A stretch of DNA of 64,000 nucleotides from Mucilaginibacter ginsenosidivorans (GTDB lineage: Bacteria; Bacteroidota; Bacteroidia; Sphingobacteriales; Sphingobacteriaceae). Below are positions 17,887 through 26,668 of this stretch, piece by piece (the stretch's first letter is position 1; each line of letters starts with the position of its first letter). The stretch lies in NCBI RefSeq assembly GCF_007971025.1, contig NZ_CP042436.1, forward strand, positions 4,402,001-4,466,000, in the 5' to 3' direction. Both the position numbers and the translations under genes were made by a program. The notes below the pieces were generated by a model. The model was not told where the DNA came from, made no database searches, and saw only the letters and a program-made list of their open reading frames with translations.

Positions 17887-17907
17887 AAAAAAGGGGTTAG
17901 AAACCCC
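17887..17907 (-). terminator. Rho-independent terminator overlapping a stop codon
   Basis: On the minus strand GGGGTT-TCT-AACCCC is followed by TTTTTT. The TAA stop of the TIM-barrel gene (17897-17899) lies in the stem and loop edge. This is a compact, canonical terminator and should end the 20406-17897 transcript. Confidence 0.85.
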
Positions 17908-18814
17908 ATTTTTTCATTGTTTGTAAATCAATTTTTACACAATCGAACGGGTCCTTGCCCTGGTACGACTCCTGCTCGATGATGAACCAACTGGTGCCGC
18001 CATGCTTACGGGCCTCTTTAACAATATCCCTAACCGGCATAACACCCTCACCAAGTATAGTGCTGTCATAACCATCCATGCCTTGCCCGGTAGTGCTTTT
18101 AATTTCGTCCTTCACGTGCAACAGCTCAAAACGGCCTGGATATTTCTTCAGCAGGTCCAATGCGATACCGCCGGCGCCCAGCATATTGCCCACGTCCATC
18201 TGCTGTGCGACCAATTCAGGATCGGTATTGGCTAAAATATAATCATAAAGCGTTTCATCACCCACTTTAGTGCTGAATTCGAAATTGTGATTATGGTAGC
18301 CGAACTTCATATTATATTTTTTACAAAGCTCTCCGCATTTGTTGAATTGATCCATTGTCTTTTTCAACTTATCAGGATCATGACGCAAACTTTCATCGAG
18401 CCACGGACTGATCACATAGCGCTGGCCAACTTCTGCTGCATCTTCAACAGTATATTTCCACTTATCAGTGAAATCATTTTTTGCATCGTCCCAATCATGC
18501 GCAGTCATTACAGTATGGCCGCTGTGCATTTGCAGGTCCATTCCCGATAACAATTTTCTAAACTCTTTAGCGGTATACCCGTAGAACTTACGGTTGACGT
18601 AATTGGCATGCTCGACATGAACATAGCCCATATCGGCTAACTTCTTGAGCGAACCTGCAGGGTCCTTACTCATAGCATCGCGTACCGAATAGAGCTGAAG
18701 CCCCACTCTTTCGATCTTTTTTGGTGCTGCAAAAAGGTCGTTTGACGATACCAATGCCGCGCCTGCAACCGCCAGGGCTGTGTTCCTGATGAAATCTCTG
18801 CGTGAATTATCCAT
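17897..18814 (-). CDS. Tat-exported sugar phosphate isomerase/epimerase-fold TIM-barrel protein
   Basis: A 305-residue TIM barrel with a Tat signal (SRRDFIRNTALAVAGAALV). Motifs GYHNHNFEFS, AQQMDVGNMLGAGG, ELLHVKDE and FIIEQESYQG supply the family's metal ligands. It is paralogous to 3929-4807. It lies 32 bases after the DUF1349/TolB-like gene and shares its transcript, which ends at a terminator fused to this gene's stop codon. A periplasmic role on keto-glycosides, such as hydratase, lyase or epimerase, is inferred from the dehydrogenases encoded next to it. Confidence 0.85.
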   Translation of the reverse strand: MDNSRRDFIRNTALAVAGAALVSSNDLFAAPKKIERVGLQLYSVRDAMSKDPAGSLKKLADMGYVHVEHANYVNRKFYGYTAKEFRKLLSGMDLQMHSGHTVMTAHDWDDAKNDFTDKWKYTVEDAAEVGQRYVISPWLDESLRHDPDKLKKTMDQFNKCGELCKKYNMKFGYHNHNFEFSTKVGDETLYDYILANTDPELVAQQMDVGNMLGAGGIALDLLKKYPGRFELLHVKDEIKSTTGQGMDGYDSTILGEGVMPVRDIVKEARKHGGTSWFIIEQESYQGKDPFDCVKIDLQTMKKWGF

Positions 18815-18846
18815 TTTTATATGATTTTTTAGCGTGTTTCTTTTTA

Positions 18847-20382
18847 TTACTGCCCTATCGGGAAAGCCGGGAACAGCAAGCTTGAATTACTTACAAATGC
18901 AAGGTGCTTACTATCCGGCGCCCACGACGGGGTGTTGATAGTTCCTTGTCCGCCGTATAAATAAGCAACCACTTTTGATGGCCCGCCACTAGCAGGCATC
19001 ACTCTTAGGTAGACATGTTTATAGAACGGGTGGTCTCCCGGCGAAACCTCGTTTTTCAAAAATGTAATGTATACTATCCATTTCCCATCAGGCGAAATAT
19101 GCGGGAACCAGTTATTAAAATCATCGTTGGTTAACTGTGTTTGCTCACTTCCATCCGCTTTCATACGCCATACCTGCATCAGGCCAGAACGTACAGAATT
19201 AAAGTAGATGTATTTACCGTCGGGACTGTATTCGGGTCCGTCATCCAGGCCTTTGGCATCGGTCAGCCTTACTTCTGGACCACCGCCGGAGGGGATGCGG
19301 TAAACATCGTACTCCCCATTCCTATCACCACAGAACACGATATATTTACCATCCGGCGACCAGCCGTGCATGTAAGAGGGCCCTGTTGGCGTTATCTGTT
19401 TTGCTTCGCCGCCGCCAATAGGTACCGTAAACCCAACCGAAGCACCCTTTTCGCCATTGCCACTGCTTACTGCAAGCATTTTCCCATCAAAGGAGATCAC
19501 ATGATCATTATTGTTGTGATTGGCGACACCTGTATTGATAGCCTTTGGGGTACGGGTAGCCAGGTCGAAGTTATACAGGATGCCGTCGCGATTATAAATC
19601 AGTGATTTACCATCCTGCGTCCAGTTTGGGGCCTGGAGCGAGTTGGGAATCTGGTAAATAACTTTAGCATTTTCATCGGCCAGGTCCAGTATTTCGATAC
19701 TGCTGCCTATATAATTGCGATAGGGCACCAGGTCTTTGGGCGCCGGTACTACAATACGTACATTATTAAAAGTAGCTTTTTCGACCACATTAGGATTATG
19801 AGAACAAATAAAGAGGCCAACGTATACATCGTCGCCTAAAAAATCAGTTGTGTCGAGTTTTACGCTTACGAAAGTCTCACCTTTGTGCGCTACCGACATG
19901 GTGTATTTGCCATCTTTCCGCTCAAGCTGTATAATGTCAGCGCCGGTAAGCTCAAACTTCTTTTCCTCGGTGGCCCCGCCTGTGGCCGGCCGGTATTGGA
20001 GCGAAGTTAACCCGCTACCATGAACCACTGCGCTGAGATGCTTTGAATTGGTATCGAGCGAGGAACGCACCATCCAGCCAATTTTACGGTGTTCCTCGAC
20101 ACCTTTACCGATGAAACTAATATTGGTTCGCAAAATGAAATCGCCCTTCATTTTTTTCCAGAGGTAATGGAACTCATCGTGGGTGGCCCAAACATTGGTG
20201 CCCGATCCTTCCATTTGATATTGCTGCATGTTGCTGTCGTAGTTGGCACTGCCCTTGTGCTTCACAAGGCCAACATCAGACTGACCGTCAAAAATGCCGA
20301 CCTGACCGGTTTGGGCATGGGCACCAAAAATACCCGCGCACAAAAGTGCAGAAATAGCAACAAGGCGTATTTTATTTTTCAT
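18847..20382 (-). CDS. Exported DUF1349-like plus TolB-like beta-propeller protein
   Basis: A 511-residue exported protein. The chosen start is the ATG ending at 20382, which gives a good signal peptide (KNKIRLVAISALLCAGIFG, then AHAQ); an upstream ATG at 20406 adds eight residues. Residues about 20-215 resemble a DUF1349/concanavalin-like jelly roll (GDFILRTNISFIG, GWMVRSSLD, DDVYVGLFICSHNP). The remainder is a WD40-like PD40/TolB propeller with repeats such as GWSPDGKYIVFCGDRNGEYDVY and YSPDGKYIYFNSVRSG. It is the first gene of the locus in transcription order. A binding or scaffold role is more likely than catalysis. Confidence 0.85.
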   Translation of the reverse strand: MKNKIRLVAISALLCAGIFGAHAQTGQVGIFDGQSDVGLVKHKGSANYDSNMQQYQMEGSGTNVWATHDEFHYLWKKMKGDFILRTNISFIGKGVEEHRKIGWMVRSSLDTNSKHLSAVVHGSGLTSLQYRPATGGATEEKKFELTGADIIQLERKDGKYTMSVAHKGETFVSVKLDTTDFLGDDVYVGLFICSHNPNVVEKATFNNVRIVVPAPKDLVPYRNYIGSSIEILDLADENAKVIYQIPNSLQAPNWTQDGKSLIYNRDGILYNFDLATRTPKAINTGVANHNNNDHVISFDGKMLAVSSGNGEKGASVGFTVPIGGGEAKQITPTGPSYMHGWSPDGKYIVFCGDRNGEYDVYRIPSGGGPEVRLTDAKGLDDGPEYSPDGKYIYFNSVRSGLMQVWRMKADGSEQTQLTNDDFNNWFPHISPDGKWIVYITFLKNEVSPGDHPFYKHVYLRVMPASGGPSKVVAYLYGGQGTINTPSWAPDSKHLAFVSNSSLLFPAFPIGQ

Positions 20383-20547
20383 CAGGAAACGGTGTTTAAT
20401 TGACACTAATAATTGGGTTAGCTAATTTATAAATTACATTGAGAAAACATGCAAACAGCTTGTGTAAATTTTACAACGACGTTTGGGAAACGTGTATTTA
20501 CAGCACCGGTTACGTTGAGATCAAAGAAAAACAGGGCAAATCCAGGA

Positions 20548-22446
20548 TCAGGCGTATGCCCTGTTCAGCGGGAGGCTGAAATAAAATTTGCTGCCTTTGC
20601 CAGGAGCGGAAGATATCCAGAGTTTACCGCCGTTAAGTTCCACCAGTTCCTTGCAAAGCATCAGCCCGATGCCTGTACCACTTTCGCCCGAGGTACCCCG
20701 TTGGGAGAAGTGCGTTTGTATAGAAAATAGCTTCTGTAGTTCAGGCTCGCTCATGCCTTTGCCGGTATCTTCTACGCTTATGATCAGGCTATCGCCTCTA
20801 AATTCAGAATTAAGGGTTATTCGGCCCTCATTATCCGTAAACTTAATGGCATTACTTACCAGGTTGCGCAAAACGACCTTGATGTGGTTCTCGTCGGCCA
20901 GCCCAGAATTTCCGGGGACGGCCTTGTTAATAAATCTAATATTCTTTTTTTCAAGAGCCTGGCTGAACACCTGCTCCACTTCGGCTCCCAGTACTGAAAT
21001 ATCAAGGCCGGTTGAATTGACACCGCGTTCCTTTATCTTACTACCTGCCCAATCCAAAAGATTTGACAGCGTAAGTTCAGCGCTTTTTACCATTGGGTTA
21101 ATATCCTTCATCAGGACGTGAACCTCTTCTTTAGAAAGATAATCAACCCCGAACATATCTGTAATATTCCGCAGGTTTGCCAGCGGTGTGCGCAAGTCGT
21201 GCGCTATCGTAGCCAGCAATTTGTCTTTTATGTTGGCTACTACTTCAAGATTAGCTGCCTGTACCTCTATCAGTTGTTTTTGTTTCAGAAGACCTTCGTT
21301 CTGTTCGTTCAAACGTTCACCAAGTCTTTTTTTCTGCGTGTAGAAATAATAGGTGATAAACAAAATGAATACGACCACAAGGAGCGATACCGCCAGGATG
21401 ACGATAACAGCACGCTGCCATTTCAGCATCGCTTTATTTTGCTGCGCCGCGCGCTCCATATCGGCCATGTCATTCAGGTGTTTTTCAAGCGCAAAATAAT
21501 CCTGTATCAGCTCCGTATTCTTAATTTTATTGAACGTACTGAGGCTATCCTGCATTTTGTTATACCTTTTTTGGTAAAACATGGCCATTTTCAGGTCGCC
21601 CTTGCTTTCATAAGTGCCAATCAAAGCCTTATAAGCGTTGGTTATGGCATCGACCACACCTATACTGTCCGCAAGGTTTCCGCCTTTAACTGCATAAAAT
21701 ATAGCCTTTTCGTAATCGTGCAGTTTGTTGTAAACTTCCGCATATTCGATATAAGTAGTTGCACGCAAACGCTTATTGTGTGTGGCAAAGCTCATAGCCA
21801 GCGCAGTATCAGAATAGGCTATCGATTCCTTATACCTTCCCATAAGCGTGTAAATGGTACTTAGCCGGCCATACAACACGGCGGTATTCGGTGCATCATT
21901 TGCCTTTGCGTTCAATAGCAGGGCTTTCCTGGCATCGCTTAGTGCAGCGTCGTACTTACCCTGGCGACGGTAGACCAATGAGCGTTCGCTATAAACCTCG
22001 GCTACCCGGTCGGGGTCGCCATGGGCATACTGCTCAGATAGATTAAGATTATGGAGCGCGAGCCTGAAGTTCCGGAGATCGGAATAAGTACGGCCGATGA
22101 TGTTATAGCAGCTTGAAATAAGCAGGTTGTCTTCCCTGGGTATATTCATTAACGCCTTGTTAAAATAAAACAAAGCAATGGGGTAATAGGATTGCGACCA
22201 GTATACATCCCCGATGTTAAGAAAGCTGCGGCCGATACCATCATTATATTTAACACTTTCGGCAAGGATAAGTGCCCTTTCGGCGATATGGCGCGCCGAA
22301 TCGGGAGATTCGAGGTAAATATTAAAGCTAACGCTATTGAGGCTGTCAACAGTCTTTTTTGATGCGGGCGGAACGGCGGCTGCGGGCCGGGCAACAACAT
22401 TGCCCTTTATCAATAATAGAAGTATAACACCAAATAATGCCCGCAT
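20548..22446 (-). CDS. TPR-containing membrane sensor histidine kinase
   Basis: A 632-residue complete kinase. A signal peptide is followed by tetratricopeptide repeats at about 50-310 (AVLYGRLSTIYTLMGRYKES), expected in the periplasm. A transmembrane helix (IVILAVSLLVVVFILFITYY), a coiled coil and a HisKA box (LATIAHDLRTPLANL) come next. The ATPase domain has the N-box NLVSNAIKFTDNEG, the G1 box VEDTGKGM and the G2 box GTGIGLMLCKELVE. No response regulator is adjacent, so it is an orphan here. It is on the same strand as the sugar locus, 142 bases upstream of the propeller gene; a regulatory link is possible but not shown. Confidence 0.93.
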   Translation of the reverse strand: MRALFGVILLLLIKGNVVARPAAAVPPASKKTVDSLNSVSFNIYLESPDSARHIAERALILAESVKYNDGIGRSFLNIGDVYWSQSYYPIALFYFNKALMNIPREDNLLISSCYNIIGRTYSDLRNFRLALHNLNLSEQYAHGDPDRVAEVYSERSLVYRRQGKYDAALSDARKALLLNAKANDAPNTAVLYGRLSTIYTLMGRYKESIAYSDTALAMSFATHNKRLRATTYIEYAEVYNKLHDYEKAIFYAVKGGNLADSIGVVDAITNAYKALIGTYESKGDLKMAMFYQKRYNKMQDSLSTFNKIKNTELIQDYFALEKHLNDMADMERAAQQNKAMLKWQRAVIVILAVSLLVVVFILFITYYFYTQKKRLGERLNEQNEGLLKQKQLIEVQAANLEVVANIKDKLLATIAHDLRTPLANLRNITDMFGVDYLSKEEVHVLMKDINPMVKSAELTLSNLLDWAGSKIKERGVNSTGLDISVLGAEVEQVFSQALEKKNIRFINKAVPGNSGLADENHIKVVLRNLVSNAIKFTDNEGRITLNSEFRGDSLIISVEDTGKGMSEPELQKLFSIQTHFSQRGTSGESGTGIGLMLCKELVELNGGKLWISSAPGKGSKFYFSLPLNRAYA

Positions 22447-22507
22447 AAGCGTTATTACGATAAAAAAGTTCTAAAGTTCGGCAAATATCTAATAAAAAAG
22501 GACATTG

Positions 22508-23071
22508 TCAGGCAATGGTACAGCGTTCGCCTTCAAGCATTTCCCGGCAAAGTTCCTCGTCGTCCGGCATCACTATCTTATCGGCCTCCTGTTTATAATT
22601 ATGTTTAAGCTGCTTACGGCGCCTGGCTTCAAGAAAGCGCCTTACCTGGGTGCGGTTCTCCAGCACCAGGCCGGGCACTATTACGGGCTGGTTGTCCTCG
22701 TCCTTTGCCACCATGGTAAAGTAGCTGGTATTGGTATGGTGCACGGTGTTGGTTTTAATGTTCTCCGAAATAACTTTAATGCCAACAACAAGCGAGGTTT
22801 TACCTACGTAATTTACTGAAGCCATGAGTGATACCAGATCGCCGACCTCGACCGGCGCCAGGAAGTCGACAGTATCTATTGAAGCGGTAACGCAATAGTT
22901 ACCCGCGTGTTTGGCTGCGCACACGTAAGCCACTTTATCCATTAGCGATAATAAAATACCACCATGTATTTTGCCGCCAAAATTGGAATAAGACGGTATC
23001 ATCAGCTCGGTTATAACAGTTTCAGAAAAACTTACCGGCTTGTAGAAAGAGGCGTCGGTTGGGGTCGTCAT
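22508..23071 (-). CDS. Acyl-CoA thioesterase (hotdog fold, YciA/BFIT type)
   Basis: A 187-residue protein read from the ATG ending at 23071 (MTTPTDASFYKP). A longer frame would add an unlikely hydrophobic leader. The hotdog signature is clear: NFGGKIHGGILLSLMDKVAY, CVTASIDTVDFLAPVEVGDL and SLVVGIKVISENI. These enzymes hydrolyse acyl-CoA thioesters in the cytoplasm. The C-terminal 50 residues are charged (RRFLEARRRKQLKH) and are a common extension in Bacteroidota members. It is monocistronic, divergent from the gene at 23186. Confidence 0.9.
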   Translation of the reverse strand: MTTPTDASFYKPVSFSETVITELMIPSYSNFGGKIHGGILLSLMDKVAYVCAAKHAGNYCVTASIDTVDFLAPVEVGDLVSLMASVNYVGKTSLVVGIKVISENIKTNTVHHTNTSYFTMVAKDEDNQPVIVPGLVLENRTQVRRFLEARRRKQLKHNYKQEADKIVMPDDEELCREMLEGERCTIA

Positions 23072-23185
23072 TTTTATAATATATAATAAAGGTAGAAGTC
23101 TCCCGCAAAAATATATACTATTCGTCAGTAAATATAGATGGTGCAATTTGAAATTGGCTGTGTATGCTTATATTGCTGAATTATT

Positions 23186-23950
23186 ATGCCTGACAAAAAA
23201 ACACTGCTACTTCTTCTTGTTACCCTATCCTTATGTACAAGGGGCTTTTCGCAGGATCTTATTGAAAAAAAGGAAAAGCTCGGCGACAGGATGACCGCGG
23301 TTTACACCGTATTGAAGAGCGATGAGCAAATTAAAGACGGACTTTACCAGGAGTTTTATAAGCGCAAGCACCTTATTGTGAGCGGCATTTATAAAAGAAA
23401 TAAAAAGACCGGCGTTTGGCGCTATTTCAACCCAAAGGGCGTGCTGATGCAAACCTACAACGTCGACAAGGATACGATAGTTTATGAAGCATTTGAGAGT
23501 CGCGCGTCGGGATTTGATTATTTAGTTGACAAGGAGTTGACTGACTCCGACAAAACCACCAAGCCTTTAAAAATAGGCGGCCGTTATTACGGTTACCTCC
23601 CATACCTGGCTATTTATAAAACGCCTTTTATCAGTTATTATTGGGGTTCGGGGCTATACGAGGGCAAGGTGGAACTTTTGATCAGTCCGCTGGGCCGGCT
23701 GGCCGATATGAAGGTGACGGTAACGGGCCCGGATCTCCTCCAGGGTACGCGTATGTCGTTAAAACTGCTTAAAGAGCAAGATAAGGAATTTATACCTGCT
23801 ACAATAAACCATAAACCGGTGATATGCCGCATTATTATTCATTGCCGGGTAGATGGCGATGGCGGGTTGGCGCTTTTTGACGATGATATGCGGCGGGGTG
23901 TAAAAAATGACCCGCCGCATATTAATTATGGTGTTGACGACGATTTCTGA
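23186..23950 (+). CDS. Exported hypothetical protein with MORN/YwqK-like repeats
   Basis: A 254-residue protein with a Sec signal peptide (MPDKKTLLLLLVTLSLCTRGFSQ). Residues about 45-95 carry MORN/YwqK-like pieces (LYQEFYKRKHLIVSGIYKRN, GVWRYFNPKGVLMQTYNVDK). The C-terminal part (ISPLGRLADMKVTVTG, RIIIHCRVDG) resembles the TonB C-terminal fold region often fused to such repeats. No enzymatic motif is visible. Function is unknown. It converges on the SlyD-like gene, with 14 bases between stops. Confidence 0.7.
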   Translation: MPDKKTLLLLLVTLSLCTRGFSQDLIEKKEKLGDRMTAVYTVLKSDEQIKDGLYQEFYKRKHLIVSGIYKRNKKTGVWRYFNPKGVLMQTYNVDKDTIVYEAFESRASGFDYLVDKELTDSDKTTKPLKIGGRYYGYLPYLAIYKTPFISYYWGSGLYEGKVELLISPLGRLADMKVTVTGPDLLQGTRMSLKLLKEQDKEFIPATINHKPVICRIIIHCRVDGDGGLALFDDDMRRGVKNDPPHINYGVDDDF

Positions 23951-23964
23951 AATCGCTGCAATAA

Positions 23965-24465
23965 TTAATGATGGTGGTGGCCATCGGGGCCGTGGGCATG
24001 GCCATGAGACATTTCATCGTCTGTTGCCGGGCGCACATTAATGATATTTCCTTTAAAATGGAGCTCGTGCCCTGCCATGGGGTGATTCAGGTCGACGATA
24101 ACCGAGTCTTCAGCAATAGATACTACCTGTCCCTGGAAACGATTACCATTGTTATCCTGGAGCGGCAACATACTCCCTATCTCGGGAATATCGGTTCCCT
24201 GGAACATCTCTTTAGGCAAATTAGCTACCGCTTCCTCATCATATTCACCATAGGCGTCGACTGCTGAAAGCTGGAAATCGTATGGGTCGCCGGTAGAAAG
24301 GGTACTTAAATTTTCTTCAAACTTAGGCAGCATCTGGCCCGCGCCGAACAAAAAAGTTAAAGGCTGCTCTTCGGTAGCGCTTTCTACTAAACCCTCTTTG
24401 CCATCCTCGTCTTTTACATACAGATCGTAGGTTAATGACACTACGTGTTTTGGTGCAATCTTCAT
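23965..24465 (-). CDS. SlyD-like FKBP-type peptidyl-prolyl isomerase
   Basis: A 166-residue protein with an FKBP domain interrupted by an IF/flap segment, as in SlyD. Motifs are FLFGAGQMLPKFEENL, DAYGEYDEE, and VIVDLNHPMAGHELHFKG, where SlyD has a similar NHPLAG. The tail SHGHAHGPDGHHHH is His-rich and suggests Ni or Zn binding. It is a cytoplasmic folding catalyst and chaperone. It lies 23 bases after the DUF255 gene on the same strand, so the two are probably cotranscribed. Confidence 0.9.
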   Translation of the reverse strand: MKIAPKHVVSLTYDLYVKDEDGKEGLVESATEEQPLTFLFGAGQMLPKFEENLSTLSTGDPYDFQLSAVDAYGEYDEEAVANLPKEMFQGTDIPEIGSMLPLQDNNGNRFQGQVVSIAEDSVIVDLNHPMAGHELHFKGNIINVRPATDDEMSHGHAHGPDGHHHH

Positions 24466-24488
24466 GCTGTCTTTTTTTTGATAATTAT

Positions 24489-26507
24489 TTAATCGTTGAT
24501 TTGTTTTAATACGTCGCGGATATTTTCGGAAGGTAAGCCGCAGGTTTTATCCCTGCATACAAATATCCGGGTGTTTTCGGCAATCCTGCCCTGCAGCAAA
24601 GGTAAACTTCCTTTTTTACCACCCAACATTATTTTGTTAGGGATGTAATTTTTTTCCAGTTCAACCCGCTTCAGCTCATAGTCATTCCCTGTTATGGCAA
24701 CTTCATAAAGGCCAAAAACCTCGTTTAGCATCAGCATGGCCCAATTTGAGTACGACGAACCATAACGTGCTATTTGCGGCGCCACGCCGGCTAAAAGCTT
24801 TGCTGATATTTCAAGATACTGGTCGTCGTCAAAAAAGTGCCCCAGCTTTTGCAGGTTATGAGCCATCACCGAATTAGATGCCGGTATCACGCTGTCCATC
24901 ACCTCAGATTTGCGGGCTATCAATTGTTCATCATCAGCGGCCGTAAAAAAGAAGAGGCCGTTTGTATCGTCATAATAGTGATTGATGGCGATAGCTGTCA
25001 ACTCTTTTGCTTTACCGATCCACTTCTCTTCAAAAGTGACCTCATATAACGCGATGAAGGCGTCGATAACGTTTGCATAATCGTCGAGGAAAGCAGCCTC
25101 ATCGCCATCCTTCCCCCGAAGGGAGGGGCTTTTGTAAATTCGGGATAATCTTCCGTTAGCTCCGACAAGATTACTTAGAATGAAGCCGGCGTTTTGCAAG
25201 GCGAGTTCAAGATACTCGGATTTGCCAAATGCGCGATACGCCTCACAAAGTCCTTTCAGCATCAGGCCATTCCACGATGCCAGTATTTTATAATCAAGCC
25301 CCGGGCGGATGCGGTGACTGCGAATCTCAAAAACCTTTTGCCGAAGTGCCTTTATTTTTGCATCCAGTTCCTGCGGTGTTAATTCAAGCCGCGCGGCGAG
25401 TTGCAAGCCATTTTCATCCCTGAACAGCACGTTGGTATGCTCCTCTTCCCAGTTACCTTCTTCCGTTATATTATAATACAGTGAGAACAATTCCGCGTCG
25501 GCACCTAAAATGCCTTCAATCTCTTCGGCTGCAAAAATGTAGAATTTGCCTTCCACTCCTTCACTATCAGCATCTAAAGCCGAGTAAAAACCACCTTCGG
25601 CCGAGGTTAATTCCCGTTTAATAAATGTAATTACCTCGTCCACAACTTCCGGGTATAACGGATCGGGGTGCCATATTGCGGCTTCGGAATAAAGGCTAAC
25701 CAACTGGGCGTTATCATACAGCATCTTTTCGAAATGCGGCACGTGCCAGCGGCCATCTACCGAATACCGGGCAAAGCCACCGCCTATGTGATCGTAAATA
25801 CCACCGAGGGCCATTTTACGCAGCGTTAGTTGAACCTGTTCCGCGATGCTTTCATCCTTCATCAAATGTGCATACCGCATCAAAAATTGCCAGTTATTGG
25901 GCATGGGGAACTTAGGCGATGACCCCATTCCTCCTTCTACTTTATCAAAATACCGCAGCCAGTTTTTGACGATCAGTTCAAGGTCGGCTTTGGTGTGTTG
26001 AACCTTTTCACTTGCCGGTGCAAACGATTCGTATTGCCGTATACCTTCTGTCAGTTTTACAGCGTACTCCTCTGCCTCCCCGGGTTTGGTTTTGTAAAAA
26101 TCGGCCAGGTTGAACAGCAGGCTCACCCAATCGTTTTTACGAAAATAAGTGCCCCCATAAATCGGCCGCTGATCGGGCAGGCAGATGCAGTTAAGCGGCC
26201 AGCCACCGCGACCGGTCATTAGTTGGAGGGCGGTCATGTATATCTGGTCGATGTCAGGACGTTCCTCCCGGTCTACCTTTATGCACACAAAGTATTCGTT
26301 CATCACTGCCGCCACCTTTTCGTCCTCGAAACTTTCATGTTCCATCACATGGCACCAATGACAGGCCGAATAGCCTATGCTGACCAGCATCAGCTTATTT
26401 TCATCCTTAGCTTTTTGCAAAGCTTCTGGCCCCCAGGGATACCAGTCGACCGGGTTATTGGCGTGTTGTAAAAGATAGGGGGAGGCGGAATTAGCTAATC
26501 GGTTCAT
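24489..26507 (-). CDS. DUF255 thioredoxin-domain protein (YyaL/SPATA20 family)
   Basis: A 672-residue protein read from the ATG ending at 26507 (MNRLANSASPYLLQHANNPV), the conserved start of this family; 25 extra upstream residues look non-coding. The N-terminal thioredoxin-like domain has GYSACHWCHVMEHESF and WPLNCICLPDQRPI. It is followed by an alpha/alpha toroid resembling N-acylglucosamine epimerases (HIGGGFARYSVDGRWHVPHF, LASWNGLMLKGLCEAYRAFG). Homologues are widespread but biochemically poorly defined. It probably heads a two-gene transcript with the SlyD-like gene. Confidence 0.92.
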   Translation of the reverse strand: MNRLANSASPYLLQHANNPVDWYPWGPEALQKAKDENKLMLVSIGYSACHWCHVMEHESFEDEKVAAVMNEYFVCIKVDREERPDIDQIYMTALQLMTGRGGWPLNCICLPDQRPIYGGTYFRKNDWVSLLFNLADFYKTKPGEAEEYAVKLTEGIRQYESFAPASEKVQHTKADLELIVKNWLRYFDKVEGGMGSSPKFPMPNNWQFLMRYAHLMKDESIAEQVQLTLRKMALGGIYDHIGGGFARYSVDGRWHVPHFEKMLYDNAQLVSLYSEAAIWHPDPLYPEVVDEVITFIKRELTSAEGGFYSALDADSEGVEGKFYIFAAEEIEGILGADAELFSLYYNITEEGNWEEEHTNVLFRDENGLQLAARLELTPQELDAKIKALRQKVFEIRSHRIRPGLDYKILASWNGLMLKGLCEAYRAFGKSEYLELALQNAGFILSNLVGANGRLSRIYKSPSLRGKDGDEAAFLDDYANVIDAFIALYEVTFEEKWIGKAKELTAIAINHYYDDTNGLFFFTAADDEQLIARKSEVMDSVIPASNSVMAHNLQKLGHFFDDDQYLEISAKLLAGVAPQIARYGSSYSNWAMLMLNEVFGLYEVAITGNDYELKRVELEKNYIPNKIMLGGKKGSLPLLQGRIAENTRIFVCRDKTCGLPSENIRDVLKQIND

Positions 26508-26668
26508 AGACGTTTTATAATGATGGCGAAGATGAGCATAAGACGGTACAATCAGGTAATCTAAAGGTCTGAAAATATGCAATTATCACATTTCCAGTAA
26601 TTAGAAAGTTACAAATGGAACATCGTCAAATAATTTTGGTTTATTTGTTCCTCAAATTCTCAAAAATA

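Noticed and set aside
3132..20406. Sugar locus as a classical polysaccharide utilisation locus
   Set aside because: No SusC/SusD pair and no classical glycoside hydrolase is present; the only SusC-like piece in the window is the plug inside the A2M.
21118..21864. Open frame antisense to the TPR kinase
   Set aside because: The kinase is full-length with all boxes; the antisense product has only low-complexity hydrophobic residues.
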